In this document: one piece after another, positions 39,531 through 49,493 of the stretch
How the letters are laid out: every line of letters begins with the position of its first letter
How positions within the stretch are numbered: position 1 is the stretch's first letter
Assembly: GCF_003634275.1 (NCBI RefSeq)
Contig: NZ_RBWY01000003.1
Location: 1-64,000, forward strand
Length of the DNA stretch: 64,000 nucleotides
Direction: 5' to 3'
Source of the DNA: Orbus hercynius
Lineage (GTDB): Bacteria > Pseudomonadota > Gammaproteobacteria > Enterobacterales > Orbaceae
The notes under the pieces: generated by a model
Told to the model about the DNA's origin: nothing
Databases searched by the model: none
Seen by the model: only the letters and a program-made list of their open reading frames with translations
Made by a program: the position numbers and the translations under genes

Positions 39531-41597
39531 CTATTGTAATAATGAAATATCGGCGACTTTTAAAAATAGGCTTTGCAGCTTATGCAAGAGTGCCAAGCGA
39601 TTAAGTCTAATTTGCTCATCATCAGCCATAACCATCACTGAATCAAAGAAGTTATCTACTGGCTCTTTCAAGCTTGCAAGCTCAACTAAGGCTTCTTGAT
39701 ATTGACCACGATTAAAATAAGGCTCAAGCTTATCAGTTAAAATGGCGACGTGTTTAGCCAGTTCACCTTCCGCGCCTTCTTCAAGAAGTGCCGCATTGAT
39801 TTTTTCGGGGATAACCGCATTAGCCTTAGATAAAATATTGGAAACACGTTTATTTGCCTCTGCCAGTGATGAGGCTGCTGGTAAGGTTCTAAAGTGCGTT
39901 ACCGCTTTAACTCGTGCATCAAAGTCCGCTGGTTTCGTTGGGTTACGAGCAAGTACCGCTTGAATGGTATCAATCGCAAAACCTTGTTCTTGATACCACG
40001 CGCGGAATCGGCCCAGCATAAAGTTCACCATTTCATCAATCACATTGGCATTACTGAGTTTATCGCCATACAGCGCAACTGCCTCTTGTGCCAAAACAGT
40101 TAAGTCAACTGGCAGCGATTTCTCCACAATAATACGTAGTATACCAATTGCCGCTCTACGTAGAGCAAACGGGTCTTTATCGCCTTTCGGGTTTTGACCA
40201 ATCCCAAAAATACCCGCTAACGTATCGAGTTTTTCTGCAATCGATACTGCGCTTGATACTAGCGTGCTTGGTAGATTATCACCAGCAAAGCGCGGCTGAT
40301 ACTGTTCTTCAATCGCGGTGGCAACATCGCTGTGTTCGCCATCTTTTAACGCTAAATAACGCCCCATCGTACCTTGGGTTTCAGGGAACTCAAATACGGT
40401 ATTGGTAACGAGATCACATTTGGCCAGTTTTCCCGCTCGCTTAGCATGCTCAACATTAGCATGAATTTGATGCGCGATTTGTCCTGATAAGGCTTCTAAA
40501 CGTAGCGCTTTATCTTTCACTGTGCCCAGTTGTTGCTGGAATAACACGGTTTCGAGTCGCGGTAACCTGTCTTCTAAACGCAGTTTTAAATCGGTTTTAT
40601 AGAAAAATTCCGCATCAGCTAAGCGAGGGCGAACTACTTTTTCGTTGCCACTGATAACGACCTGAGGATCTTTGGATTCAATGTTGGCAACAAAAATAAA
40701 GTTAGGTAACAATTTCGCTTGTTTATCATAAACTGGGAAATATTTTTGATCGCCTTTCATTGTGTATACGAGTGCTTCCGCTGGAACGTCTAAAAATTTT
40801 TCTTCAAATTTTGCCGTTAACACCACTGGCCACTCAACTAAAGAGGTCACTTCTTCAAGTAAGCTATCGCTTAAATCTGCCGTGCCGTTAAGTTTTTCGG
40901 CGGCTAATTCAGCTTGCTGCTTAATGATCGCTTTACGTTTATTATGATCAGCAATGACTTTGCCGCGCTGTTCTAAAATTTCAGGGTATTGATCGGCATT
41001 GTCAATGGTAAACTGCTGTTCACCCATAAAACGGTGACCGCGAATAATACGATCTGATTCGATTTCTAGAATTGAACCAGGCACCAGTTCTTCACCATAG
41101 AGCATGGTTAATGTATGGCTTGGGCGAATGAATTCGACTTTTTTCGCTGCCCAGCGCATTGGTTTAGGAATTGGCAGCTTCGCTAACGCGGATTTGACCA
41201 TGTCACATAATAAGTTAACGACGGGTTGACCTTGTTGATTTAACGTATAAGACAGCCATTCGCCTTTATCGGTTTGGACGCGCTCTGCTTGTTCGACAGT
41301 AATACCACAGCCACGAGCCCAACCTTCGGCCGCTTTGGTCGGTTTGCCATTAGCATCAAACGCAGCGCTCACTGCCGGGCCTCGTTTAACCATTTGCGTA
41401 TCAGGCTGAATACTATTTAAGTTTAATACTTTAAGTGCCAAACGACGTGGCGATGCGTACCATAGCACTTCACCATGTTCTAAATTAGCACTATCGAGTT
41501 GTTCGATAAAATTTGCGGCAAAGCTTTCCGCAAAAGTTCGGAGTGATTTAGGTGGTAGTTCTTCCGTTCCTATTTCCACTAAAAATGTTTTTTGCAT
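39531..41597 (-). CDS. glyS: Glycyl-tRNA synthetase beta subunit
   Basis: With GlyQ it forms the alpha2-beta2 glycyl-tRNA synthetase. The 688-residue protein has the E. coli length (689) and start ([28 protein letters not shown]). An HD-like domain and a C-terminal DALR anticodon-binding domain (about 580-688, ending [23 protein letters not shown]) follow. A ribosome site AAGGAG precedes the start. The gap to the glyQ stop is 12 bases, so the pair is one operon. Confidence 0.97.
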   Translation of the reverse strand: MQKTFLVEIGTEELPPKSLRTFAESFAANFIEQLDSANLEHGEVLWYASPRRLALKVLNLNSIQPDTQMVKRGPAVSAAFDANGKPTKAAEGWARGCGITVEQAERVQTDKGEWLSYTLNQQGQPVVNLLCDMVKSALAKLPIPKPMRWAAKKVEFIRPSHTLTMLYGEELVPGSILEIESDRIIRGHRFMGEQQFTIDNADQYPEILEQRGKVIADHNKRKAIIKQQAELAAEKLNGTADLSDSLLEEVTSLVEWPVVLTAKFEEKFLDVPAEALVYTMKGDQKYFPVYDKQAKLLPNFIFVANIESKDPQVVISGNEKVVRPRLADAEFFYKTDLKLRLEDRLPRLETVLFQQQLGTVKDKALRLEALSGQIAHQIHANVEHAKRAGKLAKCDLVTNTVFEFPETQGTMGRYLALKDGEHSDVATAIEEQYQPRFAGDNLPSTLVSSAVSIAEKLDTLAGIFGIGQNPKGDKDPFALRRAAIGILRIIVEKSLPVDLTVLAQEAVALYGDKLSNANVIDEMVNFMLGRFRAWYQEQGFAIDTIQAVLARNPTKPADFDARVKAVTHFRTLPAASSLAEANKRVSNILSKANAVIPEKINAALLEEGAEGELAKHVAILTDKLEPYFNRGQYQEALVELASLKEPVDNFFDSVMVMADDEQIRLNRLALLHKLQSLFLKVADISLLQ

Positions 41598-41609
41598 GAT
41601 CGCGTCTCC

Positions 41610-42530
41610 TTACTTTGATGCGGTTTGTTTGTTGCACATTGGGAATCCTAACGCTTCACGTGAAGCGTAGTAAGCTTCTGCCACCATTTTAGTTAGCGTG
41701 CGGATTCTTAATATGTAACGTTGACGTTCTGTGACCGAGATCGCTTTACGTGCATCAAGTAAGTTAAAGCAATGCGCTGCTTTTAGAATACGTTCATAAG
41801 CTGGTAAAGGTAATGGTTTTTCAAGTTCGAGCAGGTAGCGTGCTTCTTTTTCATGTTCATCAAAGCAGTAAAATAAGAAGTCAGTATTGGCATATTCAAA
41901 ATTATAAGTCGATTGTTCAACTTCATTTTGATGAAACACATCACCGTAGGTTGTTTTACCAAATATGCCATCACTCCAAACAAGATCATAGACGCTATCA
42001 ACGCCTTGGATATACATAGCCAGACGCTCAAGTCCATAAGTGATTTCACCTGTAACAGGTTTACACTCCAGTCCACCGACTTGTTGAAAGTAAGTAAACT
42101 GTGTGACTTCCATACCATTTAACCAGACTTCCCAGCCCAAGCCCCATGCTCCTAAAGTTGGGTTTTCCCAGTTATCTTCAACAAAACGAATATCATTGAC
42201 GGTTGGATCAAGTCCTAGCTCTTGTAATGAGCCCAAATAGAGCTCTTGGATATTATCTGGTGAAGGTTTTAAGATAACTTGAAATTGATAGTAATGTTGT
42301 AACCTGTTAGGGTTTTCACCATAGCGGCCATCGGTTGGACGGCGAGATGGTTGAACATAAGCTGCATTAATCGGCTCTGGCCCTAGAGCTCGAAGGCAGG
42401 TCATTGGGTGTGAAGTTCCTGCTCCAACTTCCATATCGAGAGGCTGAATAACGGTACATCCTTGATTGGCCCAATAGTCTTGAAGCGTTAGAATCAAGCC
42501 CTGAAAGGTTTTTACATTAAACTTTTTCAT
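41610..42530 (-). CDS. glyQ: Glycyl-tRNA synthetase alpha subunit
   Basis: The catalytic class II subunit activates glycine with ATP. The 306-residue protein has [35 protein letters not shown] at the N-terminus, motif 2 [23 protein letters not shown] and motif 3-like [19 protein letters not shown], all as in E. coli GlyQ (303). It is first of the glyQ-glyS operon, divergent from tag with about 140 bases between. Confidence 0.97.
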   Translation of the reverse strand: MKKFNVKTFQGLILTLQDYWANQGCTVIQPLDMEVGAGTSHPMTCLRALGPEPINAAYVQPSRRPTDGRYGENPNRLQHYYQFQVILKPSPDNIQELYLGSLQELGLDPTVNDIRFVEDNWENPTLGAWGLGWEVWLNGMEVTQFTYFQQVGGLECKPVTGEITYGLERLAMYIQGVDSVYDLVWSDGIFGKTTYGDVFHQNEVEQSTYNFEYANTDFLFYCFDEHEKEARYLLELEKPLPLPAYERILKAAHCFNLLDARKAISVTERQRYILRIRTLTKMVAEAYYASREALGFPMCNKQTASK

Positions 42531-42674
42531 GATGTTATCTTTTATTGAGTGATATAAAATTAATAAAATAATCTGTTATTTTATACTGTTTATTAATCAT
42601 TGGGGAAGTGCTAATCTTAGCAGATTGCAATTAAAATTGAAAAAACAACGCAACAATGATGAGGAAATGGTTTG

Positions 42675-43244
42675 ATGACAAAAAATATTAAGCGTTGTGC
42701 TTGGGTTTCAAACGATCTTCTGTATATTGATTATCATGATAATGAGTGGGGCAAACCACAACATAATAGTTTAAAACTATTCGAAAAAATATGTTTAGAA
42801 GGTCAACAAGCCGGCTTATCTTGGATTACGATATTAAAAAAGCGTGAGGAATATCGCCGCTGTTTTTTTGATTTTGATCCTAATAAGATTGTAGCGATGA
42901 ACGATAGCGATATTGAAGCATTAATGCAAAATAGCGGATTGATTCGTAACCGTTTAAAACTCAATGCGATTGTGAAAAACGCGGCGGCTTATCTGGCAAT
43001 GCAAGCACAAGGCGACGATTTTGCGTCGTTCATTTGGTCTTTTGTGGCAGGACAAACCGTTGTTAATCACTATTCCAAGTTAAGTGATGTACCGGTGATG
43101 ACTGCGATATCAGATAGTCTGTCTAAAGCATTAAAAAAGCGAGGGTTTACCTTTGTCGGTTCCACCATTTGTTATGCGTTTATGCAATCCATGGGCTTAG
43201 TTAATGATCACCTTGTGGGGTGTTATTGTCGGAGAAGTGATTAA
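42675..43244 (+). CDS. tag: DNA-3-methyladenine glycosylase I
   Basis: Tag removes 3-methyladenine from alkylated DNA. The start at 42675 gives 189 residues (E. coli 187). Zinc ligands C8 and H21 lie in RCAWV and YHDNEWG, with the second pair in the C-terminal DHLVGCYC. The LEGQQAGLSWITILKKRE segment is the substrate-pocket signature. A GAGGA site precedes the start by nine bases. Its stop overlaps the start of the MerR-type regulator (TAATG), a tight coupling of two unrelated functions. Confidence 0.96.
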   Translation: MTKNIKRCAWVSNDLLYIDYHDNEWGKPQHNSLKLFEKICLEGQQAGLSWITILKKREEYRRCFFDFDPNKIVAMNDSDIEALMQNSGLIRNRLKLNAIVKNAAAYLAMQAQGDDFASFIWSFVAGQTVVNHYSKLSDVPVMTAISDSLSKALKKRGFTFVGSTICYAFMQSMGLVNDHLVGCYCRRSD

Positions 43245-43669
43245 TGAAAATCGGTGAATTAGCAAAAGCCGCGGGATGCACTGCTGAAACCATTCGCTTT
43301 TACGAAAAAATAGGCCTGTTTGCGCAAGCGCAAAGAACAGCAAGTAATTATCGTCTATATGGCAAAACCCATTTGGAGAGGCTGATTTTTATTCGTAATT
43401 GCCGGGCACTTGAGATGAGCCATGACGAAATTCGCACCTTAATTACTATTATGGATCACCCTGCGAAGCAAACTCAGCATCACAATGCCCATGTGTTATT
43501 AAATAGCCATTTGCATCACATTGATGAGCGTATTGCCGAATTGACAGCATTACGTATGCAATTACTTAAGCTGCAACAAGATTGTCATCCTTGCCATGAT
43601 TCATGTGGCATATTACAAGGGCTTGCTGAGATGGAAGTTGATGTTAAAGCCGGTAAAAGCCATCTTTAG
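43244..43669 (+). CDS. MerR-family regulator, CadR/PbrR-like, altered metal site
   Basis: The 141-residue protein has a MerR helix-turn-helix (KIGELAKAAGCTAETIRFYEKIGL, split here as residues 2-24), the NYRLYGKTHLERLIFIRNCRALEMSHDEIRTL linker, a dimerisation helix and a C-terminal metal loop. CadR/PbrR regulators use a cysteine near position 77 plus two in the C-terminal loop. Here the loop has C114, C117 and C121, but the residue-77 region reads KQTQHHNAH with no cysteine. No efflux ATPase or metallochaperone lies beside it. It overlaps tag by one base. The metal, if any, is uncertain. Confidence 0.85.
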   Translation: MKIGELAKAAGCTAETIRFYEKIGLFAQAQRTASNYRLYGKTHLERLIFIRNCRALEMSHDEIRTLITIMDHPAKQTQHHNAHVLLNSHLHHIDERIAELTALRMQLLKLQQDCHPCHDSCGILQGLAEMEVDVKAGKSHL

Positions 43670-43758
43670 CTGACGATATGAGTTTGACGTTAATTAGATC
43701 GAAAAGTTGTACGTGCACCTATTGATTTAGATGCACGTTTGACCGGTATCTATTTAGA

Positions 43759-45102
43759 TTACGCTTTAGCTTGCCAGCCCGATTTAGCCAGTGGCCAAAA
43801 TCCAGTGAACGCAGCAAGAATCGCAACAAACGCAATGTAAATGCCCGCTCCCATATAATAGTATTCACCCAGAATATGATCCGGATTTAGTAAATACAGC
43901 GTTAGTGTTGGCGTTATTGCACTAAATAAGGCATAGGCTAAATTGTACGAAAAAGATAAACCAGAGTAACGAATTGATGGTGGAAAAGCTCTGGTACCAA
44001 CAATTGGCGTGGTGGCAATAGCGCCGGTAAATAGGCCAAATAGCCCATAATGGCAGTACAATGATGATAAGCTCATCTCTGGACTTAACGAGGCATAAAA
44101 TAATAAGCTGGTGATGGCCAGTCCGCCCCATGCGATGATCATATTTTTAGTGGTACCGATTTTATCTTCTAACCAACCAAATAAAATACAACCAATCGTT
44201 AACGTTAATGCTACAACGCAGCCCGCTACCCGACAATCAATTGGCTGGATATGATACATGCCGCCAAGGATTTTGCCCGGCGTGATTAATACGCCAACCA
44301 TAATAGTGGTTGATAGTGACCAAGTGACTAACGCAACGAGTAAACATGACATTTTGTGGTTTTTTAAAACTGAAACAACCGGAATATTTTTTTCCAATGC
44401 CTTACGGGCAGCGAGTTCTTTAAAAATCGGTGTTTCTGATAAAAAACGGCGTAGATAAACGGCTATTATCCCGAATATACCCCCAATAATAAATGGAATA
44501 CGCCAGGCATAATCAAGGACTTCGCTTTTATTAAAAAACATATCAATTATGATAGTGACTAAGAAACCTAATAAGATACCACCGGTAATGCCTGAGGTGA
44601 GGGTGCCAACGCCAAAACCATAACGTTGCTTTGGTGTATGCTCGGCAATAAAGACCCATGCACCAGGCATTTCACCACCGATTGCCGCACCTTGTAGCAT
44701 GCGCATCAAGAGTAATAAAATAGGCGCAAGCATCCCAATCGCGTCATAGGTTGGTAAAATACCAATGATGAACGTTGGTAATGCCATTAACGCAACGCTA
44801 AGCGTAAACATCTTTTTACGACCGACCTTGTCACCAAAGTGAGCCATAATAATGCCGCCAACGGGTCTAATCAGATAGCCTGCGGCAAAAATTCCCCAAG
44901 CAAAAAGCTCTTTTGTAAATTCACTTAAACTTGCCGGAAAAAAGAGAGGAGCGACGATTAAATCAACATATAACGCGTAGATAACGAAGTCATAAAATTC
45001 AAGTGTGCCACCTAATGAAGAAAGTCCTAGCGTTTTAAAATCTTTCCTATTCAATGGACGTGCAGTTGAGGCCCATTGTGCGGCCATATCAGATTTACTC
45101 AT
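43759..45102 (-). CDS. MFS transporter of the metabolite:H+ symporter family
   Basis: The 447-residue protein has twelve predicted membrane helices and the MFS loop signature GDKVGRKKMF after helix 2. The N-terminal SSLGGTLEFYDFVIYAL, the AAGYLIRPVGGIIMAHFGD stretch and GAAIGGEMPGAWVFIAEHTP are typical of the MHS group (ShiA, KgtP, ProP, CitA relatives). The substrate is probably a small organic acid or zwitterion and cannot be read from the sequence. It has no C-terminal coiled coil of the ProP type. It stands alone, divergent from mnmE. Confidence 0.87.
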   Translation of the reverse strand: MSKSDMAAQWASTARPLNRKDFKTLGLSSLGGTLEFYDFVIYALYVDLIVAPLFFPASLSEFTKELFAWGIFAAGYLIRPVGGIIMAHFGDKVGRKKMFTLSVALMALPTFIIGILPTYDAIGMLAPILLLLMRMLQGAAIGGEMPGAWVFIAEHTPKQRYGFGVGTLTSGITGGILLGFLVTIIIDMFFNKSEVLDYAWRIPFIIGGIFGIIAVYLRRFLSETPIFKELAARKALEKNIPVVSVLKNHKMSCLLVALVTWSLSTTIMVGVLITPGKILGGMYHIQPIDCRVAGCVVALTLTIGCILFGWLEDKIGTTKNMIIAWGGLAITSLLFYASLSPEMSLSSLYCHYGLFGLFTGAIATTPIVGTRAFPPSIRYSGLSFSYNLAYALFSAITPTLTLYLLNPDHILGEYYYMGAGIYIAFVAILAAFTGFWPLAKSGWQAKA

Positions 45103-45359
45103 GAAAATACCTTATTTATTTTTGTCTTATTTAGCGGCCTTACCTCTGTGATAACGATATCGTTTCGTTTATCGCCTATTGCGACAGAAAATGTTCAGCA
45201 AAAAAGACGTAAAATGAGAGTAAGACCGACGATTATGGCATAAAAATATTGCTTTCCACATAGATAAAATAAAATTCTAATATCATAAAATTTAATATAA
45301 CTGATTTTTATAGCCATGATATGATTAAGCATGATTTATAAATGCATCGAATTGATAAT

Positions 45360-46721
45360 ATGGTTTTAGACACAATCGTTGCGCAGGCAACGCCACCTGG
45401 ACGTGGTGGTGTTGGCATCTTGCGCGTTTCAGGTAATCAGGCAACGGCGGTTGCCAAAGCATTACTCGGTAAAGTGCCAAAAGCACGTTACGCTGAGTAT
45501 TTGCCTTTTTTAAATGAAGATGGCGCTATTTTGGATCAAGGCATCGCGTTATTTTTCCCTAACCCTCACTCCTTTACCGGGGAAGACGTGCTTGAACTAC
45601 AAGGACATGGCGGTCCGATCATTTTGGATTTGCTGCTAAAACGCATTTTAATGGTTCCGCATGTGCGCATAGCCCGTCCTGGGGAGTTTTCTGAGCGTGC
45701 ATTCTTAAATGATAAATTGGACTTAGCACAAGCTGAAGCGATTGCTGATTTAATTGATGCCAGCTCTGAACAAGCAGCAAAATCAGCCATGTCATCTTTG
45801 CAAGGTGTCTTTTCTAACAAAGTGAATCACTTAGTTAGCTTGCTGATTAATTTGCGAATTTTTGTTGAAGCCGCGATTGATTTTCCGGAAGAGGAGATCG
45901 ACTTTTTATCCGACGGTAAGATTGAAGCGCAGCTTAATGATGTGATCTTGCAACTTGATGATGTCCGTAAAGAAGCCAAACAAGGTTCCTTGCTACGTGA
46001 AGGGATGAAAGTGGTTATTGCCGGCCGCCCGAATGCGGGTAAATCGAGTTTGCTCAATGCGCTAGCTGGGCGTGATGCGGCGATTGTCACCGATATTGCC
46101 GGTACTACTCGCGATGTATTACGTGAACATATTCATATTGATGGCATGCCACTACATATTATTGATACGGCTGGACTGCGTGAGGCAACTGATGAAGTTG
46201 AGCGCATCGGTATTGCCAGAGCCTGGACGGAGATCGAACAAGCTGATCGCGTGCTATTTATGGTTGATGGCACAACCACTGATGAGGTTAATCCGCAAAA
46301 ACTGTGGACTGAATTTATGCAGCGTTTACCGAGTCATGTGCCGGTGACGGTCGTACGCAATAAAGCTGATTTAACCGCTGAGCCATTAGGTTACAGTGAA
46401 GTAAATGACTATGCCCTGATCCGTTTATCGGCCAGAACTGGTAATGGCGTTGACGTGCTGCGTGAACATTTGAAAGAAACGATGGGTTTTTCTAGTGTGG
46501 GTGAAGGTGGTTTTTTAGCTCGCCGTCGCCATTTGCAAGCGCTTGAAAATGCTGCACTGCATTTAGCACAAGGCCGTGAGCAATTGGTTGTGTTTCATGC
46601 CGGTGAACTCTTAGCTGAAGAACTCCGTTTAGCGCAAGATGCACTAGGTGAAATTACCGGTACGTTTACTTCTGATGACTTACTTGGTAAAATTTTTGGC
46701 TCATTTTGTATTGGTAAGTAA
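45360..46721 (+). CDS. mnmE: tRNA modification GTPase MnmE
   Basis: With MnmG it forms the complex that puts (carboxymethyl)aminomethyl groups on U34 of certain tRNAs. The protein has a tetrahydrofolate-binding N-terminal domain ([22 protein letters not shown]), a helical domain, and an inserted Ras-like G domain with [14 protein letters not shown] and NKAD. It ends in CIGK, with the catalytic cysteine. Length is 453 residues from 45360. An in-frame ATG at 45342 would add six residues, and neither start has a clear ribosome site. The mnmD and cmoM genes at 54-56 kb act on the same wobble position of tRNAs. Confidence 0.96.
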   Translation: MVLDTIVAQATPPGRGGVGILRVSGNQATAVAKALLGKVPKARYAEYLPFLNEDGAILDQGIALFFPNPHSFTGEDVLELQGHGGPIILDLLLKRILMVPHVRIARPGEFSERAFLNDKLDLAQAEAIADLIDASSEQAAKSAMSSLQGVFSNKVNHLVSLLINLRIFVEAAIDFPEEEIDFLSDGKIEAQLNDVILQLDDVRKEAKQGSLLREGMKVVIAGRPNAGKSSLLNALAGRDAAIVTDIAGTTRDVLREHIHIDGMPLHIIDTAGLREATDEVERIGIARAWTEIEQADRVLFMVDGTTTDEVNPQKLWTEFMQRLPSHVPVTVVRNKADLTAEPLGYSEVNDYALIRLSARTGNGVDVLREHLKETMGFSSVGEGGFLARRRHLQALENAALHLAQGREQLVVFHAGELLAEELRLAQDALGEITGTFTSDDLLGKIFGSFCIGK

Positions 46722-46774
46722 CAGCTTATTATGACCTTTTTAGTCATTTAATAATCCTGAATGACTAAGGTATA

Positions 46775-46848
46775 GACTGGCTCACGTTGGGCGAAATGAA
46801 AAGGTTACTATCGTTATCTGGTGAGCAGTCGAACTGATGAGGGGGATT
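46775..46848 (+). repeat. Structured intergenic element with repeat shared at 52.5 kb
   Basis: GACTGGCTCAC (46775-46785) and GTGAGCAGTC (46821-46830) can pair over ten bases with one bulge. The stem is followed by GATGAGGGGGATT (46836-46848). The same 13 bases occur at 52549-52561, each preceded by TGGTGAGC. The origin is unknown. Confidence 0.4.
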
Positions 46849-46942
46849 TCTCGTTAAGTTTATTTTTAATTCTATTAACATAAAATTTATGTCAAGTTTA
46901 ACTTCATAATAAGGAAATAATAGGGAATTTAATATTAATAAA

Positions 46943-47521
46943 ATGCGCACAATCATTCGTTACAGCCTTATTATTATCGTACTGTATTTTGTACTAGTAA
47001 ATATTACTATCTATTATTATGCGTCAACATTAAAACCTGCTCCCAAGGCTGACACGATGATTGTGCTAGGCGCGCAAATTATCGATAATTCAACAAAGCC
47101 GGGTAAATTATTACAAGAAAGATTGGATATAGCTATCGATTATCTTAAGCGAAATCCTGAGACGAAAGTGGTTGTTTGCGGTGGATTAATTAATGGGAAA
47201 ACGGCAACGGAGGCCAGCGTGATGCAAGCTTATCTGATGCAACAAGGGATTGATAGCGCCAGAATTTATCAAGAAAATCAATCTACCCGCACGGCTCATC
47301 AATTTATTTATCCAAAAAGAATGATGGATCTTGGCTCTGTTGTTGTGGCCACTAGTGATTTTCACATGCTGCGCTCAATGATGTTAGCAAAGCGCTCAGG
47401 CCTTGATAAAATAACTGCTTTACCTTCAGCAACGTCTTACAGCAATGCAGAGAAGTATACGGCTTTATGGCGAGAACCTTTGGCTTTGGCTAACTCATGG
47501 TTATTTGATTATCCCCGTTAA
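46943..47521 (+). CDS. DUF218/SanA-like membrane-anchored protein
   Basis: The 192-residue protein has one N-terminal membrane segment (about 7-27) and a periplasmic DUF218 domain. The motifs seen are ADTMIVLGAQI, VVVCGGLINGKTATEASVMQAYL and the STRTAHQ and VVATSDFHMLRS segments. Relatives include SanA, YdcF and ElyC, which affect envelope permeability and peptidoglycan or lipid-carrier handling. Which of these is orthologous I cannot say. It lies between mnmE and yadGH, probably as a single transcription unit. Confidence 0.82.
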   Translation: MRTIIRYSLIIIVLYFVLVNITIYYYASTLKPAPKADTMIVLGAQIIDNSTKPGKLLQERLDIAIDYLKRNPETKVVVCGGLINGKTATEASVMQAYLMQQGIDSARIYQENQSTRTAHQFIYPKRMMDLGSVVVATSDFHMLRSMMLAKRSGLDKITALPSATSYSNAEKYTALWREPLALANSWLFDYPR

Positions 47522-47716
47522 ATCGACACTAAATTATACTGGCTAAGGTGAGCGAACATGGCAATACTTAGTAAGTATTATTATAAATATTCAGTAGTGT
47601 TAGTTTACGAGTTTATTTTTAATCGAACTGAGATTAATCGATATAATTGGTTGAAATTACAAAATATATGCTTATATTAATATGGCAATATATTATTTTA
47701 GTTTAAGGTGTTTTTC

Positions 47717-48655
47717 ATGTCATCAGCTCCAGCACTCGAGTTAATAGGGCTCAAAAAAACCTATAAAAATGGTGTGCAAGCGCTAAAAGGCATCGATTTA
47801 TCGGTTCAATCAGGCGATTTTTATGCGCTACTTGGCCCAAACGGTGCAGGTAAATCAACGACAATTGGCATTATTAGTTCACTTGTGACCAAAACCTCTG
47901 GTCAAGTTAAAATTTTTGGCTATGATTTAGCTACCGATGTGGTGAATGCCAAGCGTCAATTAGGACTTGTACCCCAAGAATTTAATTTCAATCCGTTTGA
48001 GACGGTGCTCCAGATTGTCGCCAATCAAGGTGGCTATTATGGTTTACCACGTAAATTATCAATGGAGCGTGCGGAAAAATATTTGCGTATTCTCGATTTA
48101 TGGGAAAAGCGCAATAGCCGAGCGAGAATGTTATCTGGTGGGATGAAACGCCGGTTGATGATTGCCAGAGCGTTGGTACATGAACCTAGATTATTAATTT
48201 TAGATGAACCAACAGCCGGTGTTGATATTGAATTACGCCGTTCGATGTGGGATTTTTTACGGCACATTAATCAACAAGGTATTACTATTATCTTAACGAC
48301 GCACTATCTGGAAGAAGCTGAAATGTTATGCCGTAATATTGGCATCATTCAGCATGGCGAACTGATTGCTAATACTTCGATGAAAAACTTATTGTCTAAC
48401 TCGAAAACGGAAACCTTAGTGTTTGATTATTTGCCAATTGAAAAACAGCCTAATTTGGCAGGTTGTCAATATCAGATTATTGAGCCAGGTTCATTAGAGA
48501 TTGTGCTCGATAAATCTCAAGGTCTTAATGCGTTATTTCAATGTTTTGAGCAACAAGGCATGCAAATTATTAGTATGCACAATAAAACCAATCGCTTGGA
48601 AGAGCTCTTTATTGATTTAGTGCACGGTGATGTTAAAGGGAAAGGCGATGAATAG
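47717..48655 (+). CDS. yadG: ABC transporter ATP-binding protein YadG
   Basis: The start at 47717 is set by TAAGG eight bases upstream and gives 312 residues (E. coli YadG 308). Walker A is GPNGAGKST near residue 40, the signature LSGGMKRRL and Walker B LLILDEPTAGVD follow, and THYLEEAE contains the switch histidine. Sequence similarity to E. coli YadG continues through the C-terminal domain. With YadH it forms an ABC-2 type exporter whose substrate is unknown. The stop overlaps yadH by eight bases. Confidence 0.94.
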   Translation: MSSAPALELIGLKKTYKNGVQALKGIDLSVQSGDFYALLGPNGAGKSTTIGIISSLVTKTSGQVKIFGYDLATDVVNAKRQLGLVPQEFNFNPFETVLQIVANQGGYYGLPRKLSMERAEKYLRILDLWEKRNSRARMLSGGMKRRLMIARALVHEPRLLILDEPTAGVDIELRRSMWDFLRHINQQGITIILTTHYLEEAEMLCRNIGIIQHGELIANTSMKNLLSNSKTETLVFDYLPIEKQPNLAGCQYQIIEPGSLEIVLDKSQGLNALFQCFEQQGMQIISMHNKTNRLEELFIDLVHGDVKGKGDE

Positions 48656-49418
48656 TTTATATTGGATTGCACTCAAAAGTATTTGGCGTAAAGAAGTCAC
48701 CCGTTTTATGCGAATTTGGGTACAAACGTTGATTCCACCAGTGGTCACCATGTCGCTCTATTTTATTATTTTTGGTAATTTAATTGGCTCACGAGTCGGT
48801 GACATGGGCGGATTTAGTTATATGCAGTTTATTGTGCCGGGATTAATTATGATGTCGGTGATTACTAACTCTTATACCAATGTCTGCTCTTCCTTCTTTA
48901 GTGCTAAGTTTCAACATAACATTGAGGAACTATTAGTGGCCCCGGTGCCAACCCACATTATTATTTGGGGTTATGTTGGCGGCGGCGTGGCACGCGGTGT
49001 GCTAACTGGCGCATTAGTCACGGTGATTTCGATGTTATTTGTGAGCTATAATGTGCATTCATGGTTAATGATTATTTGTACGCTACTATTAACATCAATC
49101 TTATTCTCGTTAGCGGGCTTGTTAAATGCCGTTTATGCAAAATCATTCGATGATATTAGTATTATTCCTACCTTTGTGTTAACACCGCTCACCTACTTAG
49201 GTGGGGTATTTTATTCACTGACGCTATTGCCAGCATTTTGGCAATGGGTATCTAAACTGAATCCGATTGTGTATATGATTAATGGCTTTCGCTATGGGTT
49301 TTTGGGTATTTCAGATGTATCACTATTTTTCACGTTTTCTATGCTAGTGCTATTTGTGGTAGTCATGTATGTGATTGCCTGGAAAATCATTGAAAGCGGT
49401 AAAGGACTCAGAAGTTAA
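48648..49418 (+). CDS. yadH: ABC-2 transporter permease YadH
   Basis: The start at 48648 gives MNSLYWIALKSIWRKEVTRFMRIWVQTL and 256 residues, the same as E. coli YadH. It has six membrane helices of the ABC-2 type, with FSYMQFIVPGLIMMSVITN and the LTPLTYLGGVFYSLTLLP signature before the last helices. It overlaps yadG by eight bases, so the two are translationally coupled. It is convergent with the dhaK operon, and a strong hairpin lies between. Confidence 0.94.
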   Translation: MNSLYWIALKSIWRKEVTRFMRIWVQTLIPPVVTMSLYFIIFGNLIGSRVGDMGGFSYMQFIVPGLIMMSVITNSYTNVCSSFFSAKFQHNIEELLVAPVPTHIIIWGYVGGGVARGVLTGALVTVISMLFVSYNVHSWLMIICTLLLTSILFSLAGLLNAVYAKSFDDISIIPTFVLTPLTYLGGVFYSLTLLPAFWQWVSKLNPIVYMINGFRYGFLGISDVSLFFTFSMLVLFVVVMYVIAWKIIESGKGLRS

Positions 49419-49452
49419 TATTCAGTCAGTCGATAGAATCTTCCATCAACTA

Positions 49453-49480
49453 CGCTTTCCACCCTGTCAGGTGGAAAGCG
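49453..49480. terminator. Hairpin between convergent yadH and dhaK
   Basis: CGCTTTCCACC and GGTGGAAAGCG form a perfect 11-bp GC-rich stem with a CTGTCA loop. It lies between two convergent stops and lacks a T tract on both strands. It is probably a shared 3' end that ends or protects both messages. Confidence 0.5.
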
Positions 49481-49493
49481 CGTTATCACTCGA

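Noticed and set aside
46741-46770. TTAGTCATT/AATGACTAA stem after mnmE
   Set aside because: No T tract follows on either strand; it could be a 3'-end hairpin, but the evidence is too weak for a terminator call.
46831-46850. CTGATGAG string resembling a hammerhead ribozyme core
   Set aside because: The obligatory GAAA segment and the three-stem layout are absent.
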